Below are positions 46,597 to 59,793 of a stretch of DNA of 64,000 nucleotides, in pieces. Under the pieces are notes generated by a model. It worked only from the letters and a program-made list of their open reading frames with translations. It had not been told where the DNA came from and ran no database searches. The DNA is taken from assembly GCA_034401135.1 (NCBI GenBank), contig JAWZSP010000005.1:2666001-2730000 (forward strand). Reading direction: 5' to 3'. This DNA is from Volutella citrinella (lineage: Eukaryota; Ascomycota; Sordariomycetes; Hypocreales; Nectriaceae). The stretch's first letter is position 1. Every line of letters starts with the position of its first letter. The translations under genes and the position numbers were made by a program.

Positions 46597-47128
46597 GCCC
46601 CTCCTTATGTCCATCAACCTACTGGGTGGTTGACATGGACGAAGGAGCCTCATGTTTTGGTGCGCCAGGGGGTCCATTTCTGATTTCTCACTGGGAATTA
46701 TGACATTATTAGCAGTCGCAACTTATTTCGCAAACATGCATGGCGTTGGGGAATAGCTCTGGGGAGACAAACACGAGGTACATGCTTCGGCCGTCCAGGC
46801 GATGGACTGACGGCAAGCCACACTACCGTTGCTTCCATTGGTTGTAGACGAGAGAATATCTCATAGGCGGATCAGATTGTCGTATGGATATTTTCCACAA
46901 TCATGGGTTGGCCCCTAGCCACCCCTCAAGATAAAAGTCGGAGTGATTGTGTACGTGTTTCGCAGTCTCAATTTGCGCCCTGCCTGCTGGTAAGGTAGTA
47001 GTAGCAGTAGTAAGGAGTAGCCAGTGGCGTCATCTTCAAGGTCAGCGTTATCGGCCCCATAGACCCAGTTTCATATGGGCCTACCCTGCGTCTCCGACTC
47101 GGAATAAACAACTCAACATTAATCCAGC
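46597..47128. other. Intergenic region between the coiled-coil and L2HGDH-type genes
   Basis: It must include the 3' end of the coiled-coil gene and the promoter of the flavoenzyme gene. No other feature seen. Confidence 0.5.
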
Positions 47129-48503
47129 ATGCTGTCCCGTCGATTGATCAAGGCATCTCGGACGGGCCGAGCGGGCCTGCAGAGACTCAACTTCAGTTCC
47201 ACGTCAGCTGCAAGGGCAGACTTCACACATGCTGTAAGTCGGGTATTGAATTGAGGAATGGGATGCTCTTGGGGTTAGCGAGTTGACCCTGAGAGCCTGG
47301 AGGCCCGATTGACCCCCCATCACAGCACCGGGCTCTCAGAAACTCTTCTAACAGGTCATCTAGGTCGTCGGCGGAGGCGTGGTCGGTCTGGCAATCGCCC
47401 GCCGGCTCGCCGCACGAGACAATTCGTCGACGGTGCTGATTGAGCGCCACCAGATGGTGGGCACCGAGACAAGCTCGCGCAACAGCGAGGTCATCCACGC
47501 AGGCATCTACTACGGCCCGGACAGCTTGAAGACTGAGCTCTGCATCCGTGGCAAGAACCTGCTGTACGAGCTGTGTGAGAAGCACGACGTCGGCCACCGA
47601 CGCACGGGCAAGTGGATCGTCGCCCAGAACGAGGCCCAGCGCGAGGCGCTCGAGAGAATCCACGACGTCTGCCGCAAGGAGCTCGGGGTGCCTACGCGGT
47701 GGGTGACGGAGGAAGAGGTGAAGCGCGACGGCGAGGGCGTGCGCGCCATCTGCGCCGTCGACAGCCCGACGACTGGCATTGTCGACTCCCACGGCCTCAT
47801 GATGTGCCTCCTCGGCCTGTTCGAGGACGCCGGCGGCGTTGCTGCCCTGAACTCCCCCGTCGTGGGCGTCCGGCCGCTCGGCACGTCCCCCGGCAGCGAG
47901 GGCTGGGAGGTGGACGTGCAAGATGCGTCCACGGGCGAGAGGTCGACCATCACGACCGACACGCTCATCAACGCCGCGGGCCTGGGCGCCGCCGACGTCC
48001 ACAACTTGATTGTGCCGCCCGAGCAGCGCCGCCAGCTCTACTACGCCAAGGGCAACTACTTCTCCTACGGCGCCGCTCACCCCCGCGTCTCGCGCCTCAT
48101 CTACCCGGCCCCCGAGCCCGGCGCTGGTGGTCTGGGCACGCACCTAACGCTCGACATGGGCGGCCGCACTCGTTTTGGACCGGATGTTGAGTGGGTCGAC
48201 TCACCCGACGACCTGGCTGTCAACGCTTCCCGCCTCGAGCAGGCCGTCGCCGAGATCAAGAAGTATCTCCCGGGCGTTGATGAGACCTGCCTCGTGCCCG
48301 ACTACGCCGGCATAAGGCCGAAGCTGTCCGACCGGGGCTCCGTGCTCAAGGGTAAGGGGTTCAATGACTTCATTATTCGAAATGAAGAGGGCTACACCGG
48401 CTGGGTCAACCTGCTGGGCATCGAGAGCCCCGGATTGACCAGTGCGCTGGCCATTGCGGAAAGAGTTGAGAAACTGCTCTACGGTGCGGTGCAAGAAATA
48501 TGA
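47129..48503 (+). CDS. FAD-dependent L-2-hydroxyglutarate dehydrogenase-type enzyme, mitochondrial
   Basis: Flavoprotein of the DAO superfamily, L2HGDH/LhgO group, which oxidises L-2-hydroxyglutarate to 2-oxoglutarate and so repairs a side product of malate dehydrogenase. The first exon (47129-47233) encodes a basic, hydroxylated leader, MLSRRLIKASRTGRAGLQRL, typical of mitochondrial import. The second (47364-48503) gives the FAD-binding motif VVGGGVVGLAIARRL (GxGxxG at 38-43), ETSSRNSEVIHAGIYY (family signature), CIRGKNLLYELC, the substrate region GIVDSHGLM, and the C-terminal DYAGIRPKL and NLLGIESPGLTSALAI. 414 residues, in the usual range. The 130-nt intron joins in phase 0. Codon usage is strongly G+C-biased, which creates a long empty frame on the opposite strand. 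Confidence 0.92.
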
Positions 48504-48822
48504 GCCCTCACCTGCTACTAGCAGGAACCAACAGGGATGCGAGGCACATGTTTGAGAAGAATCAGCAAGAAAGCGGTATTTTGGCATGTACGTTAAAACG
48601 CCTCGGATGACAAGAACCATGTTGTTTGTGCTTCCGGATATCCCCAAGCCATTAAAAGACCAATAAACCAAGGGAGGAAAGAAAAAGTGCTCGTTCATTG
48701 CTCATCAGAGGTTCTTTTCCCTGCAAAAATTTCACCAAACCCGACACTGGGAGTTATGAAAACGCCGCCCTCAACGCCACCCGAGCATGGGAGTCATGAA
48801 GTAGTAAAGTATCAACCTAGCC
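48504..48822. other. Convergent intergenic spacer with a candidate poly(A) signal
   Basis: 319 bases separate the convergent L2HGDH-type and WD-type genes. AATAAA at 48662-48667, about 160 bases past the L2HGDH stop, is a candidate poly(A) signal on the plus strand. Confidence 0.4.
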
Positions 48823-51056
48823 CTAACGCATAGATATTCCGGGGCAATACTTCCGACTCTGTACGTTGATGTGAAGTTCGTAAATGCCATTCTGGGCACC
48901 GACAAATCTAAGAGGCTTTGTTAGTGAGGGCGCAACTACCTGGTCGCTCTGGGGGGAAGACTAACAGAATGCGACCATCTTCGCTCCAAGCGAGGCCGGC
49001 GGTGTTGTCAGGCGAGGGGGCAACCTCGAAAACGCCATGATCCGGTACCAGAGTTCCACGAGTGGCACTCTCATCCCATCGATTGACGACCTGGTTCACC
49101 AACGGCACCAGGACTGAGGCATCATCATCCTGGTCACCTCGGTCCCTCGCCTGTAGAATCTCCAAAATAGTGAGATACGGGGCATCTTGCCTTTGCCGCT
49201 GCTCTCGTAGCATGGCTACCGTTTCGCCCAGGCTGTCCATCCATCGCTGGTCTGGCCGTCGGCCCAAGTCCTGTGGCTCGCCCCTAGCAGCGGCGTCTCG
49301 CAAGAGCTGCCGCGAAGTCCTGGTTCGGTCTTGGTTCCGTTCTCGATGATCGCGATATGCCATCACCTCCCCTGTACTAGTGGGGGTCCCGTCGCTGCTG
49401 CTGGTCCCCCCAGTACCGTCGGTACCTCGGCGGGGTTCACTACCAGTCCCTCGCCTATTTTCGCCATCTTGTCGGTCGCCATCGGCTTCTCTTCTGCCGT
49501 CCCCATCGTTGGCTGTCGCACGCCTTGCTCTCGTGTTTAGAAGCGAATTGAGCAGCCTCGGCGATGAGTCGGCGATCGCGTTCCGCATGACCCGTTCTCG
49601 TCGGCGGCGATCATTCTGAATGGCTTCGAGGACGACCGTCTCTGTTGCTGTCAACGGAGAATTCAGTGTGTCCAGTCTATCCGTCCTACGCTGCCGGCTA
49701 TCCGAAGAGCCAGCAAGACTGCTGGACGCAGGGGCACTGGCGTCCCTCCTATCGCGGCGGTTTTCCAAGAGGCGTGGGTCGATAGTGTGGCGGTCGAGGA
49801 TGTTGATGTGTTCGAAAGAAGGGTCGTCTAATTTGACGATTTGGCGGGAAACAAAATTACTCCTCATGTCAGTGAGACCGACATTGCCACGATCTTCTGT
49901 CCAGGCCAGAATGTCGAATGGCCCTGGGCAAAACGCCATATCTCGTATAGCCCCTGGGCTGCTTTGAGGCCGGGAGGATTGGAAAGATGTGATGAGAGGA
50001 TCGGCAGCAGGGTTTCTGAGAAGTGCCGAATTGAATATCGAAATGGTGCCATGTTGAGTGCCTACGGCGAGGTAGGCACCGGAGCTGGAAAAACAGGCCG
50101 CGAAGCTTCCTCGACTGTCAGACCGATCATCCTTGCTTTGGCTTTTCAACAGGATTCTCTGCGTCTGCGTCCACTGATAGCTCGAGCGACGAGGAGAGAG
50201 AGAGGGGGACTCCGGGGCTTTCCTGACTCGTTCGTGGACATAAAGGTAAGGGTCATCCAAGATAGCTACGAGCAGCTGGCCATCTGGGGAGATGAGTGCT
50301 CGATTGACGTAATCGGGATATGTGACGACTTCTAGCGGCTCGGTCTTCTCCTTCTTGTCAAAGTCTTCTAGACTCACGAGCGTAACGGTTCGGTCGTTGT
50401 TGGCTAGAATTGCCACGGGCTCCTCATACGCAGTTTCGCATGCCGCCACCGAGGTAGGAGGGAACCACAAGGTCACACAGTTTACTCGGTCCTTGGCCAG
50501 TTTCATGCTCTTGGCGATCAGACTTTTGTTCGCCCTCCGAGCACGGGAGATGAGGGCAAAGATGCTGTCTTCGCGCGAATCAAGCCCTTCCGACTCGAGC
50601 TGCGCAGCGAGGTCATTGTCGTCGTCCAACCGCATTGCCATGAAATCCCCATTCTCACTTCCACAGCACAACCATCCTTGCTCGGCCACCAGGCACCGTG
50701 GCGCGAAAGCCAACAGCTTAATTGTTTCGCATTCGCGGGTCGTCGTATCGAGCCTTTGTACGTAGTTGCTGCTATTGCCTCCCGGGAAGTAGACAATGTT
50801 CTGGTTTTCGGCGCTGACCAGAGACCGTAGTTGCCAGTGCCTGACGGACGGGGCACACGTGAGATACAGCGCTCGAGCGAGAGTTTCGTTTAGTACTTAC
50901 TGTGAGCGAACAGGAATGCGGTAGTGCTTCCGAGACAGCTTAGAAACGAGAGATTCGGTGGGATGCACGCTACACCAGAGTACCAGCGGTCAGAAGCGAT
51001 GAACGGCAGAAGCGGGAGTGGCAGACGACATACTCGCCCTCGTCCTTTACAGCCAT
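48823..51056 (-). CDS. WD-repeat-like protein with a DUF2415 segment
   Basis: 683 residues, beta-propeller-like. The N-terminus (LSRKHYRIPVRSQHWQLRSLVSAENQNIVYFPGG) leads to several weak WD-type blades (LAFAPRCLVAEQGWLCCGSENGDF, VTYPDYVNRALISPDGQLLVAILDD, FAACFSSSGAYLAVGTQHGTISIF). The DUF2415 signature then follows: GAIRDMAFCPGPFDILAWTEDRGNVGLTDMRS. A charged, disordered segment separates it from a last blade (AGLAWSEDGRILFVGAQNGIYELHI). Exons: 51056-51034, 50969-50901, 50840-48966, 48907-48823. The first exon is only 23 nt and the last restores the final strand, so the apparent stop around 48.91 kb is inside an intron. Function in the family is not established. It is divergent from SSC1. 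Confidence 0.88.
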
Positions 51057-52424
51057 GTTTCCTTGGGGACTGTATCAAGGCTCGGTGAGATCGAGAACGA
51101 TGGGTTGATAGGGTGCAAGTCACCAAGTCACCCCGGCGGGGGAGGGTGCGACACCAGGTCTGGCAGTGTTGGCCCCGAGTAGATGCAATCGTTGGCGGTC
51201 GGTTCCAAGGCGGGCGCGCGGCTGCGGAGGTCAGTCGCAGACACACGGTCGCTGTTAACGGGGCCCCAGCATCCGACAGGGTCGGCAGGCGATGAGAGAG
51301 CAATGCGAGGAAGCGACCTGATGGAGATGCTGGAATGGATATGTGGACGGTGGGTTGAAGAGCGAATGACGTCTGGCGTGATGGGCACCAGTGGAGGAGA
51401 CTGGATTACCGCTAGCATTTTGTCCGGAGCCGAAGCCTGGGTTGGTTGCTCCTCCCCCCCAGCTTTAAGCTCTGGTACCTTCACCAACACCGCCCAGATA
51501 CATCGCCTCAGGCATTCACGGCTGGCGGCAGCTGGGCCACCAGCTTTCTGTGTCTGGCCGGGACCAGGTGATTGCTTGAAGCCCATACTGACCGGGCTGT
51601 GCTGTGCCATTCATGATGTTTCAATGGGCCACAGCCCCGAGCATGAGCCCAGGAAATAGTAGTAGCAGATGTACAAGCATCATACACATGCCCCTTGGAC
51701 AGTACAACCGCGATGATGGATCTCCTCTAAAATGCAATTTTTGAGCGCACGCCGGTACATGGCAAGCTTGGGTTCCCGGCCTTGGAGGAGACCTTTTCAT
51801 TACAGGTTCCAACAGCTGGGGCGTTTGCTCTTGACAAATCAATCCGACGGAGTATTGACTCTGTGGCGCATGAATCTCTCGCCGGCACTCAATACTTTGG
51901 CAAGGTCTCCAAGCATGGGCCAGCCGCACAGACGCAATCACGTGTAGACGGACATCTTCCAAGTCACGTGTGCACAGCAACGCTCCTGAGCTGCTGGGCT
52001 GGACATACAAGGCATGTCTGGGCTATCATGAAGGGGTTGCAGACTGTTCTGAAATTTCAGAATTGGTATTTATTCAATAGACTGAGGCCTCCATAGGAAC
52101 TCTGGGTGCGTTGGCCGGTTCATGGATTGAATGTACTGCGACTAATGTAGATAGATGTGTGGAGTGACTGCGTTAAGCCGCCCCATGCCCCGGCGGGGGG
52201 AATAACCATGGTCCGAGGAAGCCGCTAATTGCCTCCTTCCTTCGGCTTCTATGGCCCGTCCGGGACAGAAGCTTTTTTACCGGCCAGAAATTTTCGTTCC
52301 CTCCATCACTCTTCATTTCCATCCATCCTCCTGTAAAACACCTCCCCCCCTCAGACACCTCTCCCCGACTTGCGCATTCATCCTTTTTCTTTTCTGTATT
52401 CTATACCCTGTCACAATAATCAAG
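51057..52424. other. Divergent intergenic region, WD gene and SSC1 promoters
   Basis: No gene supported. It holds the promoters of two divergent genes. A 16-bp palindrome resembling a heat-shock element lies at 52047-52062, and the last 200 bases before SSC1 are C/T-rich. Confidence 0.5.
52047..52062. promoter_or_regulatory. Perfect 16-bp palindrome with a heat-shock-element core
   Basis: TTCTGAAATTTCAGAA is its own reverse complement. It contains GAA-N2-TTC, the inverted-repeat core bound by Hsf1, flanked on each side by a further TTC or GAA at one-base instead of two-base spacing. It lies 363 bp before the Hsp70 start codon. Hsf1 binding is inferred. Confidence 0.4.
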
Positions 52425-54576
<2,152 letters not shown>

Positions 54577-55113
54577 ATCGAGGACGAATCTCAGACTTGT
54601 GTGATAGTAATTGTTCCAATATCCGAGAGCGAGGGGTGCGCGGCATAGATCCCTTTTCTTCTCCATGTATTCAAATGTATTCATATCCCGCCTCAGCCGC
54701 ATTCTCAGGTTTTACCGATGTCCTTGATTCAGGGTTGGCGGAATAGGCGTTGGAGCTTCAAAAACGTTTTTCTTTTCCAAATTTTCAAAAATGAGATCGA
54801 TCTCTTTGGTTTTATGAGATGATGGCACGGAAATGTGGGGAGCAGAGTTCCGGTTCCTTGTACAATGATCACTTGCCTACCACAGGTAGACCATAATATA
54901 ACATCCCCTCTCAAATAACTTTTCACATTCCTCAACTTAAACTGGTGACATGTTTGCTCTAGCGAGCGGAAGATTTCATGATCTAGTGGGATAGTATTAG
55001 AAAATTACGAACATTAAGAGAAAGGTGTCATGACGCAATACTGGGAAGGCATTCCGAGTAAATTAGTGAGGTGGGAATCAACACAGAGAGAGATAAGGGA
55101 GTAGACAGTGGTA
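54577..55113. other. Convergent intergenic region after SSC1
   Basis: A/T-rich compared with its surroundings; holds the 3' untranslated regions of SSC1 and of the membrane-protein gene. No gene seen. Confidence 0.5.
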
Positions 55114-55764
55114 TCATGACATCCATGCCCAAGCAGTATTTAGCCGGTTGATTCCGTGCCAATGAATGGTCTTGGCCTTCTCAAGGTCAGCTGTATCTGG
55201 GCCGTCGAGGGGATCGCCGCCGTTTAATTCCATCATGGATTGGGAATGTTTCAGTCGCGAAGCGTGTGGAGGCGGAATCTGAAAGGTGTCGTAGAGGGAG
55301 CCGCGAGTGTTTGGATCTCGCAGTGGAAGTCGTTCGCCCATGTCAGCAGAATCATGAAACAGGAGCTGCCGGGCTTCAATCTCAATCTGGGATGAGGGGC
55401 GCATGTGTGTCTGCTTCTTCCTGTCTTGGTTCTTTCTTTTCTTCTTGGCCGATCTGGATAAAGAAGTAGAGGAGGAGGGCGAGCCATCTTCGGCGTCGGA
55501 GGGGTGGTGGTTTTGATACTGGTCGGCTTTGTTGCAACCGCCATCATCAGCCTGGCCATCGGCCTGAGTGTGGAGGATAAAACCGCGTCGACGGGCGATA
55601 GTGAGACGCCGTTGTAGCAACTGCCACAGTATGGTGAGTAGCATATAGACAATGCCAAGGACGAGGGCAATGGCTGCAACAGTGGCAGGGGCCGGATGTG
55701 TGAATTCGGGCCAACCGGTGGGAGGTCGAGGTGGCCATGGTGGTGCCGAAGGCTGGTGATCCAT
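55114..55764 (-). CDS. Small single-pass membrane protein, unknown function
   Basis: 216 residues in one exon. A proline-rich N-terminus (PSAPPWPPRPPTGWPEF) is followed by one transmembrane helix, VAAIALVLGIVYMLLTILWQLLQ (about residues 30-55), and a basic juxtamembrane stretch (RRLTIARRRG), predicting a cytoplasmic C-terminus. The tail holds a Ser-rich segment, a Lys/Arg cluster (SAKKKRKNQDRKK) that could act as nuclear or retention signal, and a short conserved-looking end (SRLKHSQSMMELNG, TIHWHGINRLN). I do not recognise the family. The start MDHQPS is the first ATG in the frame. Convergent with SSC1. Confidence 0.7.
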   Translation of the reverse strand: MDHQPSAPPWPPRPPTGWPEFTHPAPATVAAIALVLGIVYMLLTILWQLLQRRLTIARRRGFILHTQADGQADDGGCNKADQYQNHHPSDAEDGSPSSSTSLSRSAKKKRKNQDRKKQTHMRPSSQIEIEARQLLFHDSADMGERLPLRDPNTRGSLYDTFQIPPPHASRLKHSQSMMELNGGDPLDGPDTADLEKAKTIHWHGINRLNTAWAWMS

Positions 55765-56766
55765 GATTTTGTCCAATTTTTCGTCTCGACGAAGGGACCG
55801 AGCCGTGGCAGTGGTGTGGGGGAAACAAGACGAATGATGGATGAGGATAGGAATCAGATGAAGATGGCCTTCATGGGCGCCGGACGCCCGCGCTCAGCCG
55901 CGCAAGGGACGATAAACCGAAACTATGGCAGCGCCAGTCGCCCAGAAGAGGGACATAACGCAGCGCAAATAGTAGGAAGCGGAGGAGTGGTTTGCAGGAC
56001 GATGGTCCGGCCACTGCAGCGCGGGGAGGGAAAGGAATTGGAAGGCATGAGAGCGAGCAATGGAAGTAAACAAAACAGGCGGGGCACACCAAAAAAATGC
56101 AAGGACGAGGGACGAGGAACGAGGAGGGATGGGGCCTCGACCAGCTATGGATGGGCCATGGCGCGGCGCGAGCTGCTGAAGGAGGGAGGGGTGAGGGGTT
56201 GCATTCCAGCCAAGGAGCGAGCAAGAAATGCACCGCAACAGGACTCATCAGAGGAGCCCAAGAGGCGAGAGGTCCGGCTTGTTGGGTTACATGTTGAACA
56301 AGGACCACGCTAGAGACACCCAAGACACAACCAGAAGGTCAAGTATTCGAGTTAGATGTGGCCCGAGCTGTCCTTGCTTTGCCACGCTATCGTGAGAATG
56401 GCCCTGCACATGCAAAGAGAGTGCGGCTTACCATTCTCATTGTGTGCGCCCTTAGCCTGGCCTATCGGGGAGCGCTGCGATGGGCAAAAAAGGTTTGATC
56501 GGTTACGAACTTGCGGCGCTGTCGGGGGGCCACTGCCAATAGGGACGGGCCTGTTCTCCATGGGTGAACCCGGCATGCAGCGATTCCTTCATGCGGAACT
56601 GGGGAACGGTCTGATCTCTGCAGACCGGGGATTCGTAAGACGCGTCCTTGGTGCTGCATGGCAGCAAGGCCTGTTGAGGAGGCGGATGACAATCATTTCT
56701 GATATCGGAATTTTTGTGCGACATCGTATTGCCATAGGTTTCTGCAATTGGCCATAGCGAGTAGTC
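55765..56766. other. Intergenic region left of the short Zn2Cys6 gene
   Basis: Contains the promoter of the membrane-protein gene and the 3' end of the Zn2Cys6 gene. Overlapping open frames on both strands (55.87-56.32 kb) have no motif. Confidence 0.5.
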
Positions 56767-58498
56767 TCATAACCCATCTTGTGTGGCCAGGTCACCTATA
56801 TGCACGTTTTTATCAGCAAGGTCGCCAACTTGATGAATTGTCGTGTTGATCTGGCGCTGAATGGTCTGGAGCAATGCTAGGTTCTCTGGAGTTGGCCGTC
56901 GATGCACTTCCTTGCCCACCTGGCGAACCGCAGCTGTTAGTGGGAGAATGCCCATAGTGCAAAAAATGGAACCTGAGTTTGGGGCAAGGAAGAAGGGGAG
57001 GAACGCGCTGATGAGTTGGCTGTAGACAAGGGGATCCGTCTTTGGGGTTCTCCATTCGTCTGCGAAGCCCAGGTCGTCCTGTACCACTCCCCAGACGACG
57101 ACGCAGGCCGACCAGTACCTCAAGACCACAATGCCCTTGGCAAATTGCTCCGACGAAGGATAGGGGTCGGTGTAATTGTTCTCATGCATCCTTGACGTGA
57201 CAAAAGCGAGGGGCTCCTTGCCCTCCGTTGACGCCCACTGGCTCAGCTCCTGGCCAAGCTGCAAGCACTTGGATGTGAGCTTGGCGAAGAGAACAAGCCT
57301 ATCTGTCTCATTATCGCATGCTTGCATACGATCAACGTCCTCGTATACACCGGGGAGATCAACCAGAATATCGAGCAGCGCATCTGAGGGCGTCTTCTTT
57401 GTATCTTGGAACGGAATCGTCTTCCATTCTGATAATTCCAAGGGTGTGCGCTTTCGTAACTGTAGCCCAAGAATGACCTAGGAACCGATGAGGTTATGGG
57501 AGGCTTGGACGTTTATTCGGCACTTTTGGGGCTTACCATTGGTAGGCGTTGGTCTGAAAAGATGTCATGCTCAAGGCCTTGCTTATATACCTCAGGTTTG
57601 TTCGTCAACAAGTACGCGCTGTTGCCATTTGCATGTATACACCACCTCCTCAAATGGGCAAAAGTTTTCTCGCCCTCGGGGCCGAGAGAAAGCTGTGGAC
57701 TGACTGTTAGCTCTCGACTCTAGCCGTTGACCGTAGCACACTCGGAAGGACTCTACCTCAAACTGTCCCAACACATGGAGCGTTGTCAACACCGCGGGTA
57801 TGTATTTTGCATGCGGTCCTCGAAGGGTTTTCTCGAGCGATAAAAGAGCCATGCCGTAGAGTTGGCGGCTTCTTCGGAGCAGGTCTGGTCGTCCTTCCTG
57901 TCGACTCTTGAAGCCCAGGGCGCTGGCAAGCACGGCCGCCCCTAAAACAGCATTTTCTGCAGCGTACGTCTCGGCCACGGTGACCCAGCTATAGTTGGAA
58001 TACTTCTGCACCTCAGGCGAGGCCATCTTCCCGTTGGGGAGAAAGGAGACCCAAAACTGGCCGATGATGTTTGCCTCAAACGCACTGCGGGCAAGATGGC
58101 CGTGCAGAGTAACAGACGCATGCTGGTTGTGCGAAGCGAGTGCGCGCCGCTCCTCTGGCTGGGTCGCCCGCGGACGGAACACCGAGTAAGTCTTCTTGCC
58201 GAGCCCGGCATGGCCATGGGTCTCTTCTTGGGACGATGTGTTGACAAATATCAAGCGACGAGCATAGCCAGGACAATCCCGCTGCGCTCGCAGGCATTGA
58301 CCACAGGAAGGTTGCCTCAAATCACACTGGACGCATATCTCACTCAGCACGGGTCTCTCTCATCGCACATGTCTAGGCAGATGGCAAGGAAAGAAATACA
58401 AAGACCCGGGATCCTGGGTTGCCATTGCCGTGACTTACTGTTATTCTGCGCTTGCGGCAGATGTCGCATGCCTTGGACTTGCCTGGTACGCCGACCAT
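56767..58498 (-). CDS. Short Zn(II)2Cys6 transcription factor
   Basis: 498 residues. The binuclear cluster sits at the very N-terminus with Cys11, Cys14, Cys21, Cys28, Cys31 and Cys38 (SKACDICRKRRITCDLRQPSCGQC, split here by an intron). A basic linker follows, then a degenerate regulatory region with helices such as SYAAENAVLGAAVLASALGF-like and YGMALLSLEKTLRGP, and a C-terminal part typical of the fungal DUF3468-type regulators (DILVDLPGVYEDVDRM, NNYTDPYPSSEQFAKGIVVLRYWSACVVVWGVV). Exons: 58498-58439, 58326-57757, 57692-57537, 57477-56767, all in phase 0. The first intron (112 nt) lies exactly between residues 20 and 21, inside the zinc cluster. Target genes are unknown and no metabolic gene cluster surrounds it. 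Confidence 0.88.
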
Positions 58499-59793
58499 CG
58501 CAACAGAGGCAAGTGGGGGTGCTTGTGTGTGAGGCAGGCGCAGTCAGCCGGCAATGCAATCGGGCACAATGACCAACCGATTCTGGCGAAGCTCTGTGCT
58601 CGAGGTCGCAAGGGCAGCGGCTTCAATAAGGTAGGTTGTGCAGTGCGTTGGTTGTATAGAACACAGATGCAATAGAAAGGACCGAGATGGACTCCGGACT
58701 CTTGAGCGGCTCCGGAAGCCACCTGGCACTGGGCGCTGGGCAGCACAGCCAGTTGTGGTGGAGTACGACACCCTGTGAATATCGACCAGTGATTACTTAC
58801 CTACTGTCATTGTCCGATTGCTGCGTCCCGAGCCGACCAGCTATCCAGTGGCTGTGCATCATGGAGACGAATGGGGACCATGGCTATTGAGTACGAAGTA
58901 CGGGTTCACTTCAAGGCTCCCACTCATTTCTGGAGTTAGGTATACTCTACAGGATCCTAAGAGTAGTTGCTCACCAACTCTCTTGGCGAGACCGAACAAT
59001 TGCGGCACTCAGTAGGGGGATTTGTCCAGCAACCAGGGTGGAGTTTTGCCTCTCGACAGGCCATGTCGCAAGTGCCGGTTGTCAAATCCGGCCGCCGCAA
59101 CCAATCTCCTCGTCGGCCGTTACCTTGTACCACATGTGGTCAACGTCAGATGCATAAGCGACGCCGAACCCCACAGCCCAAAGTACCTTTCTGTGACTGA
59201 CCGATCTTAGCACGAATGGAGGACCCCGCCAGTATTGATTTGCCTGGGATGGCCAGAGACTATTTGCAGAGCTTAGATTCAACGCCGTGAGTATTTCGCT
59301 GCGTCATGTTGTATACGAAATAGAATAATCGGTACAGCATGCGAGCGGGAATAAGCTTCTGCCGCATGTTAGACTTGATCCCCGGTGGGGCTGTCAATCA
59401 GATAGATTCTCCCTCTTGCATGCTTGATGTTGAGAAGGACCGTGTTTTGTTCTGCAGTTCGCTCGTATTCCCCAAGAAAACGACGCCTTAGTCCCCTATC
59501 TACAGCGAGATTTGCCAAGTTCGCAATAAAAAGTGTTCCGAAGCAGGACACGCTTACATGAGCAGGGCGGTTGGAGATGAGCCGTGGCTATCTGGCTTGC
59601 CCTGCCATTGATCCGAGCGGCAATCGGGTCTCTACATGGAACGGTATCTAAGTTGAGGCAGGAAAGGCGTATAAGGCACTCTATTAGCAAGATTGAGGGT
59701 TGTATGTGCAGAGGTATACGTGAGGGCGACGGGATAGTGAGTGGATGAGCTGAATGGAGCACAACCGTCGTGTTGCGCGAGTGTGGTATATTT
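58499..59793. other. Intergenic region between SRP68 and the short Zn2Cys6 gene
   Basis: 1.3 kb with no supported gene; includes the promoter of the Zn2Cys6 gene and the 3' untranslated region of SRP68. Confidence 0.5.

Noticed and set aside
47223..48143. 306-codon open frame on the minus strand across the L2HGDH-type gene
   Set aside because: Low-complexity Ala/Val/Leu/Asp composition that mirrors the G+C-biased codons of the real gene.
48908..48965. Stop codon that would end the WD protein at 48908
   Set aside because: Splicing out 48908-48965 (GTTAGT donor, TTAG acceptor) restores the last conserved strand FVGAQNGIYEL.
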